From DASSKF01 sp035690725 (GTDB lineage Bacteria; Actinomycetota; Actinomycetes; Actinomycetales; Dermatophilaceae), in assembly GCA_035690725.1 (NCBI GenBank), contig DASSKF010000023.1, positions 1 through 14,464 on the forward strand: DNA of 14,464 nucleotides. Reading direction: 5' to 3'. A program made the translations under genes and the position numbers. Positions 13,644 to 14,464 of the stretch are shown in pieces. Position 1 is the first letter of the stretch. Each line of letters begins with the position of its first letter. Below the pieces are notes generated by a model, which searched no databases, was not told the DNA's origin, and saw nothing but the letters and a program-made list of their open reading frames with translations.

Positions 13644-14464
13644 GTGAGTCACAGCAGTGCCGGCGTCGGGGACGCGGCAGAGCGCGCGGACGTCATCGTC
13701 GTCGGCGCCGGTCCCGGCGGCGCCACCACCGCCGCCTACCTCGCGATGCAGGGGCACGACGTCCTGCTGCTGGAGAAGACCGCGTTCCCGCGCGAGAAGG
13801 TCTGCGGCGACGGGCTGACCCCCCGCGCGGTCAAGGAGCTCATCGCCCTCGGCGTCCCCACGCCGGAGGAGGACGGCTGGATCCGCAACCGGGGCCTGCG
13901 GATCATCGGCGGCGGCATGCGGCTGCAGCTGGACTGGCCCGACCTCGCCAGCTTCCCGCCCTACGGGCTCGTCCGGACGCGCGAGGACTTCGACGAGATC
14001 CTGGCCCAGCACGCGGTGAAGTTCGGCGTCCGCCTGCGCGAGCGCACCAACGTGGTCGCCCCGGTCCTGGACGAGCGCACCGGCCACATCGTGGGGGTGC
14101 GGGCCAAGGTGGCGGACGACGCGGGTCGCCCCACCGGCGAGGAGAAGGTGTATGCCGCCCCGCTGGTGGTTGCTGCCGACGGCAACTCCTCGCGGCTGTC
14201 CACGGCCATGGAGCGCCCCAAGCGCGACGACCGGCCGATGGGTGTCGCCGTGCGCACCTACTACACCAGTCCACGGCACGACGACGACTACCTCGAGTCG
14301 TGGCTGGAGCTGTGGTCCGACGACGAGCAGACCGGCCGCCGGGTGCTGCTGCCCGGCTACGGCTGGATCTTCGGCGTCGGCGACGGCACCAGCAACGTGG
14401 GGCTCGGCATCCTCAACACCTCCAGCGCCTTCGGCAAGGTCGACTACCGCGACGTGCTGCGCCG
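13644..14464 (+). CDS. menJ: Geranylgeranyl reductase family flavoprotein, MenJ-like (3' truncated by window edge)
   Basis: The first 273 codons of an FAD-dependent oxidoreductase are present. The dinucleotide-binding motif VIVVGAGPGGA begins near residue 17. It is followed by FPREKVCGDGLTPRAV, the hallmark of the geranylgeranyl reductase group, and by AADGNSSRLS near residue 180, a second FAD contact. Mycobacterial MenJ (Rv0561c) saturates one isoprene unit in the menaquinone side chain; the position after menG matches the mycobacterial order and supports the same role here. Plain polyprenyl or lipid reductase activity remains possible. GTG 13644 has GAGG (13634-13637) 6 nt upstream and is preferred over the in-frame GTG at 13629, which lacks a binding site. 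The gene continues beyond the window. Confidence 0.93.
   Translation, partial: MSHSSAGVGDAAERADVIVVGAGPGGATTAAYLAMQGHDVLLLEKTAFPREKVCGDGLTPRAVKELIALGVPTPEEDGWIRNRGLRIIGGGMRLQLDWPDLASFPPYGLVRTREDFDEILAQHAVKFGVRLRERTNVVAPVLDERTGHIVGVRAKVADDAGRPTGEEKVYAAPLVVAADGNSSRLSTAMERPKRDDRPMGVAVRTYYTSPRHDDDYLESWLELWSDDEQTGRRVLLPGYGWIFGVGDGTSNVGLGILNTSSAFGKVDYRDVLR

Overview
The window is about 14.5 kb of very GC-rich DNA with GTG-rich starts, few AT-only trinucleotides and short gene gaps. The gene content fits a high-GC actinomycete; Micrococcales, perhaps Intrasporangiaceae, is my best guess, but that placement is inference. No rRNA, tRNA, transposase, integrase or CRISPR array is visible, and the region reads as stable chromosome.

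Layout, left to right. (1) 1-642 (+): C-terminal third of an M13 zinc metallopeptidase. (2) 643-785: a non-coding gap holding six copies of a 9-bp core on a 20-bp period in two opposing blocks, with a perfect 21-bp inverted repeat at the junction. (3) 786-3077 (-): a helicase-associated protein with an XPB/Ssl2-like domain and a WYL-like C-terminus but no helicase motor. (4) 3197-5779 (+): an acyl-CoA synthetase followed 6 bp later by an aldose 1-epimerase-like protein. (5) 5800-8163 (-): an ACS-type MFS carrier and, 6 bp downstream, a D-2-hydroxyacid dehydrogenase, probably an organic-acid uptake and conversion unit. (6) 8269-14464: a menaquinone region with menD (+), an Eis-like acetyltransferase (-), menF (-), menG/ubiE (+) and the start of menJ, a geranylgeranyl-reductase-type flavoprotein (+) cut by the window edge.

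How the genes work together. MenF converts chorismate to isochorismate and MenD makes SEPHCHC from it. MenG performs the last ring methylation and MenJ saturates one isoprene of the side chain. The middle steps (MenH, C, E, B, A) are not in the window. The promoter region of menJ carries a near-perfect match to the Rex (NADH/NAD+ sensing) operator, which would tie quinone tail saturation, and whatever follows it, to redox state.

The least expected signals are the 20-bp repeat array, the Rex-like operator before menJ, an inverted repeat between divergent menF and menG, and a DNA word, GTATGHC, that contains 14 of the 16 TAT/ATA trinucleotides I could count. I found no clear new defence or mobile system.
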